From Parasponia andersonii (taxonomy: Eukaryota > Streptophyta > Magnoliopsida > Rosales > Cannabaceae): DNA of 64,000 nucleotides. Both the position numbers and the translations under genes were made by a program. Positions 49,167-60,762 of the stretch are shown here, piece by piece. Under the pieces are notes generated by a model. It saw only the letters and a program-made list of their open reading frames with translations. It made no database searches and was not told where the DNA came from. Position 1 is the stretch's first letter, and every line of letters begins with the position of its first letter. The DNA lies in NCBI GenBank assembly GCA_002914805.1, contig JXTB01000192.1, positions 452,380 to 516,379 of the forward strand, read 5' to 3'.

Positions 49167-50947
49167 CTACTTGGGTTCAAGGTTGCATTCAGCAATCTTC
49201 TCCCAAGATTTGAGAGTTTTGTCTTCCGTATCCGTTTTGTACAATGCAAGGCGAGTTACGGTGAAGCTCAGGCTGCTAATGCTGTCATCAAGAATGTTAG
49301 CTTTCTCTTGAGCTTTTTTCTTCTCATCTTCTGTCAAATCTCCATAGAGGAGGCTTAAATGTGGCATATATGCTGCAAGAAATGTAAACGAGGAGAAAAA
49401 AAGTTTCTTATTAGATGAGAAAATATTAAAATTTGCTGTTCATCTAGCACCAGAAACTTCATTGTATGCGCAAATTTGTTCTGTAAATACTCCAGCGATA
49501 AAGAATAATCTTGGGTCCAATTAGTTGGCAAGCTACTAAGCCCAGGTGTAAGTATGTATGCTTTGCATCAAATTTGGGAATAAAGTAGTTCATATTTCAG
49601 GTTCATAAAGACAAAGAAAAAGGTTTGAACGTGCAAAGATCCTATTAGTTTCTGAAGAAGGCTTGAAAAGACACAAGATGCATTAAGCTTGCTGTCCATT
49701 TCTTCATGTATTAAGGTTTAAAAGCTTGAAATTAATGGTTGAAAAACCATGGAATTAAACCTAATTAACTAAAGGCACCTTACTAGTACTTCTACCCAGT
49801 TCCAAACTTTTAAGAATACCAAGTGACTCTAAGGTCTCAGCTTCCAAGACCACCATACTAATTTTCTTTTTCTTTCTTCAGAAACAGAGCACTTGAATTC
49901 GAAAAGCAGTTTTACAATTTATATTCCTGATGATGATAGTCTGCTAAATGTAAAGTTCAACAATCTATCTTCTTTTCCATTTCCTTCAAAATTTACTAAA
50001 CCAACCAAGTTTCTTTTTCCAAAAATGGTAACAGAAAACATGACTTACGTGTTGAACTCTTGTAACCGAAATGTCCAGTGCAATGTGAACAAGCTTCCGC
50101 CACCTTTAAAAACAAAAGAGGGAGAAAATTATCATATAACAGCCCCCCATAACATAGATGAATCATACTGCTTTGATTTTCAGCACAAAGCAGAAAAGTC
50201 AACAAAAGTTTGGTTCACCTAATGCATATGAGCATATCTGATGCTTTACAAAGTTGAGCCTATGACAAGGTGTGCATCAAATTTAGGTCCCCAATGATGG
50301 GATCACATAAGTTTACACTAAACATGGAAAACTAGAACTTTGCATAAAACAACAATTATGTTGAACGGAATGGTGGTTCTTTTCAGAATAATGAATACTA
50401 ATAACTAAAAAACACAAGTATAATGCCATCATAACCAAGCAAGCTCAGCTTTCAAAGTAATAATGCCTTATTCAAACACTGATTTTTTCAGCCTGCAAAC
50501 ACTCTTCAACACCCAACTCAAACACCCATTAAAGCTAAAACATAGTATTTACTTGTTGACCATAATTTATAGCAGACGTGTCCTTCACGTACGAAAATTT
50601 TTACTCTCAAACAACGAGAAAGTTCGTTAATTTACCTCAGCCGTAGGGTGAATGAGAAGGTAAACGCACTGGTAAAAGAAAGTTCCCGTAGCCACACGGT
50701 CAACGCTAGCGTTATAAGCCTTGAGACCCTCACAAGCTGATCTGAACTTGTTGAGCGCATCATCAGCCGTCGAACTGATGGCGCCAACGACGGTGATGTG
50801 GGGCTCGAACTGGGCTCCTCCGAACTCATCTCGAAGGCCCTCCATCAGCTTCTTCAGCCTGGCACCCACCTCATCCGGTGGAAGCGCCCACACCGAATAG
50901 ACTTCCTTGTTGACTAGCTCTTCTGGGATAGGTTCTGGGGTGGCCAT
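49167..50947 (-). CDS. CPD: Cyclic phosphodiesterase (2H phosphoesterase), complete (190 aa, 3 exons)
   Basis: Plant cyclic nucleotide phosphodiesterase that opens ADP-ribose 1'',2''-cyclic phosphate (a product of tRNA splicing) and nucleoside 2',3'-cyclic phosphates. Exons: 50947-50636, 50103-50049, 49372-49167, with GT..AG borders and 573 bp including the stop. The two catalytic HxT/S motifs are present: HIT at residues 50-52, and HLS in the segment PYMPHLSLLYGDLTEDEKKK of exon 3. Family landmarks are VYSVWALPPDEVGARLKKLM, ATGTFFYQCVYLL, LALYKTDTEDKTLKSWE and the end CNLEPK. Arabidopsis CPD is 181 residues (from memory). I chose the ATG at 50947 because family homology begins a few residues later. 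An in-frame ATG at 51028 would add 27 hydrophobic residues. The gene is otherwise ordinary and intact. Confidence 0.95.
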
Positions 50948-51059
50948 GAAAATGGATAAGAGGAAAAGAGAGAAACCCAAAAGTCCAAGATAGCCGAATA
51001 ACTTAATAAGGTAAAGACTCTGAAACATTCATGCAAACTGAAGAGTGGAAATTCAGCAA

Positions 51060-51649
51060 AGCCCATGAAAAACCCATCTTTATTTTATTTTATTGGGTTG
51101 GCTTTAGAAAAATGATTTGGAAGGTGGGGAGGAAGACGGGAAACGGTTGAAGATGGTTAAGCAATTCTCCAGAGTTGAAGGGAACAACACGTGGGACACC
51201 TATATGCTAGAGTAGTGGAGGTGGTTTTCTTTATTTTATTTTTTGTGAGTAACAGTGGAAAAAAAAAAAAAAAAAAACAAGAAAATCAAAGGTAGATTCT
51301 TCGAATATCTCATACAGTGGGATAACTACACAACTCCTCCTTAAAAGGTCATGATAAGATTATAAGAATTCGTTCAGGAATTTCGTCGAGCATCTTAGGG
51401 GCACAAACCTGAAACCAATTTTTTTTTTTCCCCTAAATCATGCTTCAAAAATTCCCAATATTATTTATATTTAACGTAATGGGTATACAAATTCGAATCT
51501 GAATTGAGCAAATTGCGTTCTGGGTACACAAAAAGAAGCCCGAATTTGGAGGATTGAAGCTGCAAACAGATGAGGTTCTTGTGACGTCTGAGGTGCGGCA
51601 GGGGATTGGGCTTTTAGGCAACAGAAAGGAGGGAAATTGACCTGAGCAG
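51060..51649. other. Upstream flank of the cyclic phosphodiesterase gene
   Basis: Probable promoter of the minus-strand phosphodiesterase. It contains a poly-A run at about 51260-51278. The 100 bases before 51640 are GC-richer, but no gene can be supported. Confidence 0.45.
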
Positions 51650-53550
51650 TTTAAATTTGGGCTAAATCACTTTTTTTTAAGTCAACTTTTAAAAAAAAAA
51701 ACCCCAAAAACTTTTTAAGCAACAAAAAAGCCAAAAAGGCCGAATAAGCCCTCCTTTTTTTCAATTTTTTTTTAATTTAAAAAAATGTTAAGAAAGTTTT
51801 AAGAGAAAAGGCAAGTAACATTATGACTTGGAGTCATACTAACACATAATGTATGCAGGAATATGAAAGGTTCTCGATTATTTGTTATTGTTCATCTCAG
51901 ATTTATGACTTGGAGTCATAATAACACATAATGTATGCAGGAATATGAACTCTGATTAAACATATCAATATGAATTAAGAGGTGTATTTTCAATTATTTG
52001 TTATCGTCCTCTATTATTTGTTATCGTCCGTTACAAATCAATGACTTTAAGTCACACTAAAATATAAAAATATCTAAAAAAAGATGTATATATTTGATAA
52101 AGCTTTAACATAAATTGAAAATCGATTATAGATTGTCAAGTCATCCATTGAGTTTTAATTACTGAAAAATAAAAATGCAGTTATGAAAATACATATTATC
52201 ATTATTAACTCGTGACTATCACAAAATATGTGACCCTAAGTCACAAATTATCTGACTCTAGGTCATATACACTAATCATAGACTTTAAAACAATACTAAT
52301 TACACATGGTTTCTAGAATGACTTCTTGGTCTATGATTGGTTGTATGTAAAGAGATCGAATTCTTGCAAGTCTACATATTATGCCCATGTTATTGTTATC
52401 TTACTTATCATTGTAATTTAGAAAAATAACAACATTGCCAATATATGCAAAAACAAAAACATAGATTTAAGTTTAGTTGACAAATTATGTGATAAAATCT
52501 CACAATGTTAGTTTACGATATAAAAAAACTGTGATCATAAGTACTCTTACACTTGTGACAAACAATCATAAAATTTTGATTACTTTCAAACACAGCGTTA
52601 TAAATAATGGAAAATAAAATTAGACAAGATGTCACAAAAATTATTCACATAATTGTGACGCCTTTTAATCACACAAAAGCCTCATAAATAAATATATTAA
52701 AATAGAATGACACGCTCTAACAAACTGTCACAAAATATTAGTAGCCAGTCAAATACATATTAATATTGTCACTGATTTATTTGTGTGCCCCATGATCGAA
52801 TATTTATTTGACACAAATTTGGAAGGAAAAAATATTTTTATCCACCACACTTATTATTTTGACACATTGTCACATAAATTTTAATAATAAGTGACACAAA
52901 TTGTGACTTTGACATGTACCTGATAAAAATTTTAAGCAAATATATTTTTAATCATCTTAGTTACTAGATCTATAATATATGATCTTGTACAACTATCGCA
53001 TACTTAGTTTTAACTACAGATAAGAATAGACTTGAAACAAAATAAAAATATACCTCATTTTTCAAATAAATTACAAAGAACAAATCGGATACAAAATGAA
53101 GAACATATGGCAGATCGGAGACAATAGACGGTAAGAAAATGAAAAAAAGTTGTATTTGAACTCTAGAGAGATGGTGGTTGAAGAGAATGAAACTGTACTA
53201 AAGAAAAAGAGATAGGCAGAGAAGTTTCAAACTGAACCAAAGAGAGAGAGAGAAAGGCAGAAAAGTTTTAAGCTTAACCAGAGAAAGAAATATAGATCTG
53301 TGCTTGGAGAGAAGAAAGAGATATGTGCACATTTGGGTTTTAGTAGGAGCAATGGTACATTTAGGAGGAAAAATAATGGGGGAAAAGAAAAAATGGAAGT
53401 GTAGAGAAGATGAGATAAAATTAGATAATTTTTGACTAAAAAGTTTTGGAATGCTATTTTTTCTCTTTCCAAAATACAATTAAAAAAAGTCATTTTTTGT
53501 AACTACAAAAGTTATTTTAAAAAAGTAAACTAAAAAAGTTTTGGCCTAAA
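51650..53550. mobile_element. Candidate non-autonomous TIR transposon (Mutator-like), about 1.9 kb
   Basis: The left end (51655-51694: TTTGGGCTAAATCACTTTTT then AAGTCAACTTTTAAAA) resembles the complement of the right end (53550-53510: TTTTAGGCCAAAACTTTTTT then AGTTTACTTTTTTAAAA), giving imperfect inverted ends of about 40 bp. Outside them, ATTGACCTGAGCAG (51636-51649) and ATTGATCTATGCAG (53551-53564) match at 11 of 14 bases, a possible decayed target duplication. The interior is AT-rich and non-coding, with direct repeats and short palindromes. The family is inferred from the long AT-rich ends. Confidence 0.45.
51822..51949. repeat. Direct repeat, 46 bp, spaced 82 bp
   Basis: TATGACTTGGAGTCATA, then one variable base, then TAACACATAATGTATGCAGG and AATATGAA, occurs at 51822 and again at 51904, with only one mismatch by eye. 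Confidence 0.85.
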
Positions 53551-53565
53551 ATTGATCTATGCAGG

Positions 53566-54683
53566 TAAATTTCCCGATAAAGGAAGGAGGCTGCAGGCCC
53601 AGGGTGTTGAAGATGGGCTTCTTCTTCTGAGAAATGGGCCTCGAGCTGCTCGGCCCATAATTTGGATTGAATGGTACCAGGGTAGTGGAATTTATTTGAG
53701 GACTTATTGGGTGGAATTCATATGTTTATTATGGTACTATTCATTCAAATCAATGATTTGAAAGAGCAAAAAGATTTATCTGACACAGTTTTATTTGTGT
53801 CTCTCATAGATTTGTATGCACTTCAGCTATATTTTTTGCGCACGGTTTCCTTCTTGAGTGTCAGTCGAATTCAAATACAATAGATTGATTAACTCTATTG
53901 TTTATTGTCGTGGTTTATCTAGATTACCATCTTTAAATTAGATTGATCATTAAAAATGATGTCTTTTATTTCGAGAATAAACGAAATTATGCTACCATCG
54001 CCAAACTTAAACAACATGGTCGGTGGAGGAGATTAATGGAAGCTTTTGCTTTATTTGTGCAGAGCACTAAATACACTCTTTTTTCATTATTCAGATCTCA
54101 CTATTTAAAACATGATTTTCACTATTAAATTTAAAATTTTAATAATGATACAAATTATATTAGAATTTACATGTTCAGGAATGAAACTGGGAAACTAAAA
54201 GAAAAGTGTAAAAGAGAGTGATTAGCATTCTTTTTTATTTGTTTCATAATTTTTTTAATTACTGGAAAATCCCAAGCAGAGGTCATAGAGCTTAATAATG
54301 TGATATTAACAGCTATATTTATCATTATCTTTGAATAAGTAAATGATGAATGACTTATATATTATTGTTTCTATCTTTGTTTTAGAGTAATACATGCATG
54401 ATTAGATGTGTGACGCATTTTATTTCAATTAGACTTATCTCAATAGATGATTGTGATGTATTGTTCTACTAGTATTAAAGTCGTCCATTTTCTATTATGG
54501 TTTACGAATCTCCAAAGGTTAAAAACATAAAATAACTAAACAATTGAGAATTCGTACGTTGATCATACGAGACAGGAGGAACCCAGAAGTAAGGCTATAA
54601 TAGTAATCTCAATATTAATTTTTTCATCCCAAATAAATGTATTAAACTTGATCACTTCGTGATTGATTTGTCAATTTAGTAAG
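53566..54683. other. Intergenic sequence before the gypsy element
   Basis: A short GC-richer stretch (53575-53690) continues the open frame MIYAGKFPDKGRRL, but it has no family resemblance I recognise. The rest is AT-rich and empty. Confidence 0.45.
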
Positions 54684-55282
54684 TGTTGACGGAGGTTTTG
54701 TCAACAATGAATTTAAGAAATTACAAGATGTGACTTATGTGTGAAAAGGGTTGATCAATCAAAGCAAGTAAAAGAGACAAGAATTTTATAGTAGTTCGAT
54801 CCCAAAAAAGATGAGCCTATGTCCATTGTTGTTTACTATTTTCTGGAGGATTACAAGAGTTTCGTTGAGTTTCCAGGAAGTAAAAATAATAAATCTCCAA
54901 AGTTCTCCCCAGAAGCCGAAGATTCCTCACAACAATATTGAACTCCCTTTATATAGGTGAGAGTGGCTCAATATTTCCCAATTGTAGAAGTAGGTAAGTG
55001 TATAATCAGAAAATATAATTTGAGTAACGATATAACTGTGTAATAACTTAAATAAGATGACTGGTCGATCTTGAAAGAGACTTTTGTTTCCCTTTCTTTG
55101 TAGATTACCCGTTTGACGAAGCTTGGTTTAGTTTCCTTTTCATTTTGGTCGCACTTAACTCGTTCAGAGGAAGTCGCACTTTATTCGGATGGAGGTCGCA
55201 TTTGACTTACTCAGAAGAGATCGCACTTAACTTACTCGTGCGACCTGACACGTTCTCTTAGTCACTAACGTTCCTTTCTGAT
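54684..55282 (-). repeat. 3' LTR of the gypsy element (left in the window)
   Basis: Starts TGTTGACGGAGGTTTTGTCA on the plus strand and matches the copy at 59500-60100. A TATA-like CCTTTATATAGG lies at about 54949-54960. The right border is approximate. Confidence 0.88.
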
Positions 55283-58200
55283 TAGTACTATGCCCGCACC
55301 GGCTCTATTCTCGTTTGACGATCCATCAACGTAAAGTTTCCATAATTTTGATAAATCTATAGCAAGTTTTTCGATTACTTCCATAGAAAGATTGACATCA
55401 TATGTGAATTCTGCAATAAAATCTGTGAGAACTTGCCCTTTAATCGCAGTGCGGGGTTGAAAATTGATGTCAAAATAACTCAACTCAATTGCCCACTTAA
55501 GTAGTCATCCTGAAGCTTTAGGTTTTTGCAAAACTTGCTTTAATGGAAAATTCATGAAAACTTTGATGGAGTGCACATGAAAATAAGGTTGAAGCTTCCT
55601 GGATGCTACGATGAGTGCTAATGCCAACTTCTCAATCTCTGGATATCTTGTTTCGGCATCGAGCAATCTTTTACTTACGTAGTATACCGGTCACTGTATC
55701 TTTTCTTCTTCTCGAATTAACGCAGCACTTGTCACATATTTAGAAATAGCGAGATATAAATACAATTTTTCCCTTCGGTTTGGCTTCGATAAGAGTGGAG
55801 AAGAACCTAAGTATGCTTTCAATTCATGAAATGCCTGCTCGCATTCTTCCATTCACTCGAACCTCTTCGAACCCTTCAGTACTTCGAAGAATAGTTGGCA
55901 CTTATCTATTGACCTGGATACAAATCGACTAAATGCAGCCACTCTTCCTGCTAGGCTTTGAACGTCTTTGGGTTTGTGGGGAGATTGCATATCGATTAAC
56001 GCTTGTATCTTCTGGGGATTAGCTTCGAATCCTCGCTGGTTGACCATGAACCTCAGGAATTTTCCAGATCCTACCCCGAATGAGCACTTTTGGGGGTTTA
56101 GCCTCATCTGATATTTTTGAATAATTTTGAACATCTCATCGAGATGCTTAATATGATATTCAACTCCCTTCGATTTCACCAGCATGTCATCAACATATAC
56201 TTCCATTGTCTTGCCAATTTGTTTTGCAAACATCAAATTGACAAGACACTGATAAGTCACTCCCGAGTTGATGAGTCCAAAAGGCATCTTCTTGTAACAG
56301 TACAATCCTTGGTCAGTGATGAACGAAGTATGCTCTTTATCAAGCTTGTACATGGGGATTTGATTATATCCATAATATGCGTCCATAAAGCTTAACAGTT
56401 CATGTCCCGACGTCGCATCTACGAGTTGGTCGATTCTCGGAAGGGAAAAACTGTCCTTCGGGCACGCCTTGTTAAGGTCGGTGAAATAGATACAAGTTCT
56501 CCACTTCCCATTGGGTTTCTTTACTAAAACTGGGTTTGCAAGCCAGTTTGGATAGAAAGAATCCCTAATGAATCCAATCTCGAGCAGCTTCTCTACCTAT
56601 TCTTTCAATGCAACGTAGCGTTTTGGATTCATGACTCTTCTTTTTTGCCGTACAAGCTTCCTCGTTATATCTATATTGAGGCGGTGACATATGATATTCA
56701 GATAAATCTCCATCATATCCGAATGTTGCCATACGAAGATATCCAAATTTGATTTCAGAAAAGTGATTAATGAAGCTCGCACGGGTTCTTGAAGCTTCGC
56801 TCCGATTTTAAGAACCTTCGAAGACCTAGCGATTGGAAAATCTTCCAAGTCTTCTATAGGTCCAGTTTTGACCTCACCATCAATTTCTCGAGGATCGAGG
56901 TCATCGATTGACATTTCGCTTGACGCTTCACCTGATGCTTCTAATGCTTTTCTTGATGTTTCTCCTTATAGCTGGACCATCATCATGCGAGGTGTCATAT
57001 TTTTTGTTGCGAGCTTTATTGAGTATATTTTAACAAGTTCTCGCATCATATTGGTTGCCTCACACCTCGCCTACTCCTTATTGAGTTGGAAACTTTATAG
57101 CGAGATGATAGATTGAAGTTATCGCCTAAAGTTCCCTCAGTGTCAGTCTTCCTAGTACAACATTAAATGCAGAGGGGTAATCCACAACTAAGAATTAGGT
57201 CATTACTGTTGAAACCCTAGGATAGGTTCCAACATTGACCATTAACTCAATCATGCCCCTGGGCATTATACTGTTACCAATAAATCTGTAGAGTGGGGTG
57301 ACAGCGGACTTCAGGTCGCTTTCACTCAACCCCATCTTCTTGAAAGCGTCATAGTACAGGATGTCGACAGTGCTGCTATTATCGACGAATACTCGCCATA
57401 GCTGTGTGCTTCCACAGTTGATCTTTATGACCAATGCATCATTGTGCGGGTAATGGACCTCCCTAGCATCCTGTTCCGTAAAGGTAATATCCATATCCGG
57501 TACCCGCTGAAGCTTTCGTGGTCACTACTCGAGATGCATGACATTAGTTAATGGTTGCTGTCACGCTTCTCGTGCGTACCTATCTTATGCTCTCTTCGAA
57601 TTTTCACCAATGTGCGGGCCTCCAAAAATAGTTCGCACCTCGCGTTGAATTTTTGGAGGTCACTGTCGGTCTTCTTCTCGCTTTTTATTGTTCAGTTTAG
57701 TGTACTACTGCAGCCGCCATTCTTTAATTAATCTTTCGATTTCATCTTTCAAGGCAAAGTAGTTATTGGTATCGTATCCAATGTCATTGTGATACCGGCA
57801 GAACTTGTTGGGGTCGTGCCTCGCTCTATCTCTTTTCATTGGTTCTGATTAACGATACCTCTCCTGTTAGTTTGTGACCGCATAAATATGATCTATGGGT
57901 GCGTTCAGTTCAGTCTAGTTATTGAACCTCATGGGAGCTTTTGGAACCTCCTGTTTTTTCTGTTGGGGCTGCTTATTAGTCGTTTGTTCATTACTCCTTT
58001 TATTCGACATTTTATTATTGTTGTTGTTTGTGGTCGCATCTTTAGCAGCATCCTTTCTTCCTTCCTTTATGACCTTATAAAGATTTTCGCGTGAAGATTC
58101 CACCCTTAGATGCCGACCAACTCTACAATAGAAGTTTTCAAGGGTTCTGTATTATTACTCAAGTAAATCTTCCCAGAGTTTAGTTTCTGGTCACACTCCA

Positions 58201-59499
58201 GCTATTATTAGAGTTAAAACTCCTCGTTCAGGTAGGTTGTTGACCTTTGCCAATTCAGAGGTAAAGCAATTTAGTTAAGATCATAAAGTTTCCTTTGGAC
58301 CTTGCCGAATAGTAAATAGACTAACCAGTGGAACAGTGAAATTCTTCGCAGCCTGGAATTGCCTCAAGAATACAGTCTAGAGTTGTTGCCAGGACGAGAT
58401 TGAGCTAGACTTGAGTCCTCGGAACCACTTCTTCGCTGCTCCCATGAGAGTTACAGCAAAACATCTGCAACACGCGAGATCATTGACACGATGTAGTACC
58501 ATCAGGTCGTTGAAGTGGTCTATATGATCCTGCGGATCAGTTTTCCCATAAAAAATATTTATGGTAGGAAGTTTGAATCCGGCAGGTAAGGCAACAGCTC
58601 GAACCTCCTCGTTGAATGGCGATTGACGATACCCATCAGCGAGCTCATCGTCCCAGCCAGCAAGTGCATCTGATGTGATTCTCAAATTGTGAACATCGAA
58701 GTTCGGAGGAAGAGGGAGAATATTATCTTTTGCTGGTGGTAGGGGTGGCCTTTGGTTACTATCGCAATTTAAAGCAAATTGGTCAGGTAGGGTTTGCTAC
58801 GACCTTTGTGGCGTTTCCATTGAAGTAGTGCGACGAGATCGACTTCGGTCGTTGAGATGTGATGTGGATCGCTCTTGACTACGTCGCTGTTCTAGATGTT
58901 GTCTCAGGTCTATAGGGTTCTGTCGAGATTCCCTACTTATCCTTTCAAAGACACTTCTCGATTATCATTTTTGCTCGTTGTTTAGACCATTACGATTGAT
59001 GGTCGCTCTCCAAGTAGGTTGTCGACGATTACGATTTGTGCTCGAACTTTCAGTTCCGAATTCCAGGGGCAAGTCTGTGACCTTGCCATATCCCTTGGAG
59101 GTGTGATCTCCATGACGCTCCTGCTGGGCTCTATGCTGGTCGCGGTTGCCTGTCTCCAGGATTTGAATTCCTTTCTCAGGTTGTTGAGCAAGACGTTCTC
59201 TGGGACGTTCGTGCTGTGGTGGAGTTAGCAACTGTCCCTCAGTAATTCGTCGTAGAGAGTCATTAATGTGACTTGTAATTTGCTGAAGGTTCACCAGTGC
59301 TTCCTCCATGCGATCCTGTCTCTGGATAATATTTTCTGGTGCGGTCACAGCAGGTTGATCCAGAGCAGGATCTACCTGTGCAGCAACAGTGCTTTGGGGT
59401 TAGTTCTGGCTAGTTCCGGTGTTTCTGGTGTTTGCCATTGTTGAACGAAGCAGAATTGACAAACTTCTTTGCCGGAATAGCTCTCCTTCTAGTGCTAAT

Positions 59500-60100
59500 T
59501 GTTGACGGAGGTTTTGTCAACAATGAATTTAAGAAATTGCAAGATGTGGTTTGTGTGTGAAAATGGTTGATCAATCAAAGAAAGTAAAAGAGACAAGAAT
59601 TTTATAGTGATTCGGCCCCAAAAAAGATGAGCCTACGTCCACTATTGTTCACTATTTTCTGGAGGATTACAAGAGTTTCGTTGAGTTTCTAGGAAGTAAA
59701 AATAATAAATCCTCAAAGTTCTTCTCAAAAGCTGAAGATCCCTCACAACAGCATTGAACTCCCTTTATATAGGTGAGGGTGGCTTAATGTTTCCCAATTG
59801 TAAAAATGGGTAAGTGTATAATCAGAAAATACAATTTGAGTAACAATATAACTGGGTAATAACTTAAATGAGATGACTGATCGATCTTGAAAGAGACTTT
59901 TATTTCATTTTCTTTGTAGATTACCCATTTGACGAAACTTGATCTAGTTTCATTTTCATTCTGGTCGCACTTAACTCGTTCAAAGGAGGTCGCACTTTAT
60001 TCAGAGGGAGGTCGCATTCGATTTACTCGGAAGAGGTCGTACTTAACTTACTCGTGCGACCTGACATGTTCTCTTAGTCGCTAACTTTCCCTTTCTGGCA
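59500..60100 (-). repeat. 5' LTR of the gypsy element (right in the window)
   Basis: 601 bp from TGTTGACGGAGG to CTTTCTGGCA. On the minus strand it therefore starts TG and ends CA. It ends 275 bases before the start codon of the defensin-like gene. Confidence 0.88.
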
Positions 60101-60374
60101 TTAACCAATATATAAGTTTTTAGACCGCACAACAGTAAGTAATTATTTTGTATTAAATAAATCATACTTACATTCTTTGGTGCATTTTTACATATCTATA
60201 ATCTACTACTATAAGACGTAACATCGTTCCATATCGAGTTGTCGTTTGTTGGTTTATTTTATTTTATGTTTTTTGAGAGGAAAAAATAAAGAGTTTGGAG
60301 ACTCTAATAGCAGATTATTATGGTAATATAAATTCTGCCATTAATTCTCTTTATTATTAGCCAAGGGATTGCGC
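60101..60374 (+). promoter_or_regulatory. Upstream region of the defensin-like gene
   Basis: Between the gypsy LTR and the ATG. TATAAAT at 60327-60333 is a possible TATA box about 45 bases before the start codon. No other feature is seen. Confidence 0.35.
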
Positions 60375-60762
60375 ATGGCTAAAACACGTAAAGCAATACT
60401 TGTTTATCTAATATTTGTAACCTTTCTTATCCTAATTCGCTTCAAATGTTCCCGTAAGTACAATTACTCTTGTACCTAGTACGTGGTATATACGTGATCC
60501 TGCTACGGATTTTTTTTTTAAAATTTTTATTTTGGTAGTGCACATATCAGGAATAACTTTGTCAATTTTTTGAGATAATTATGTGATGTATGAGTATTTT
60601 TGTAAAAGAAAAGAATCACTACATGAGTGTGGTCGTATAAGCAAATACTGGAATGGGAGATGTTATGAAAACTTAGAATGCAGCCAGAAATGTCAACTTC
60701 TAGAGAGAGCATCCAATGGGGGATGTTGCCTCCTCAAGTGCACCTGCTTCAGTACTTGTTAA
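60375..60762 (+). CDS. Defensin-like (DEFL) secreted cysteine-rich peptide, 75 aa, two exons
   Basis: Exon 1 (60375-60453) encodes MAKTRKAILVYLIFVTFLIL, a basic start and hydrophobic signal peptide, and ends at a CCC|GTAAGT donor in phase 1. Exon 2 (60614-60762) follows an AAAAG acceptor in matching phase and ends TGT TAA. An intron just after the signal peptide is the usual plant DEFL structure. The mature part has ten cysteines (residues 25, 32, 43, 49, 53, 64, 65, 69, 71, 75). Cysteines 49 and 53 form CxxxC (CSQKC), G62-x-C64 forms GxC, and 69/71 form CxC (CTC): the cysteine-stabilised alpha-beta signature. Such peptides act outside the cell in defence or in pollen-pistil signalling. The splice model is predicted; other AG acceptors nearby break the frame. 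The conserved frame and absence of stops argue for a real gene. Confidence 0.82.

Larger units (their letters stand above)
54684..60100 (-). mobile_element. Ty3/gypsy LTR retrotransposon (Tat-like), broken
   Basis: Minus-strand element bracketed by two ~600-bp LTRs. Parts recognised in element order: gag (about 59450-58150, including NIFYGKTDPQDHIDHFNDLM at about 58560), protease (about 57494-57195, VFVDNSSTVDILYY), pre-RT linker and reverse transcriptase (about 56914-55850, MDAYYGYNQIPM and YVDDMLVKSK), and RNase H start (about 55483-55280, LYVDGSSNENRAGAGIVLI). YVDDMLVKS-type reverse transcriptase is typical of the Tat/Ogre side of plant gypsy. It is broken and incomplete, with roughly ten or more breaks. 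The LTRs are about 91-92% identical by eye, so it is probably a few million years old and younger than the copia element. Confidence 0.9.

Noticed and set aside
53198-53493. Two overlapping Ser/Phe/Leu-rich minus-strand frames
   Set aside because: Low-complexity reads of GA-rich DNA inside the candidate TIR element; no start context or domain support.
57888-58103. Open frames on both strands around 58 kb
   Set aside because: They belong to the gag region of the gypsy fossil or are its shadow; not host genes.
60527-60712. Minus-strand open frame of 61 codons
   Set aside because: Shadow of the defensin-like exon 2, which has the convincing cysteine pattern on the plus strand.
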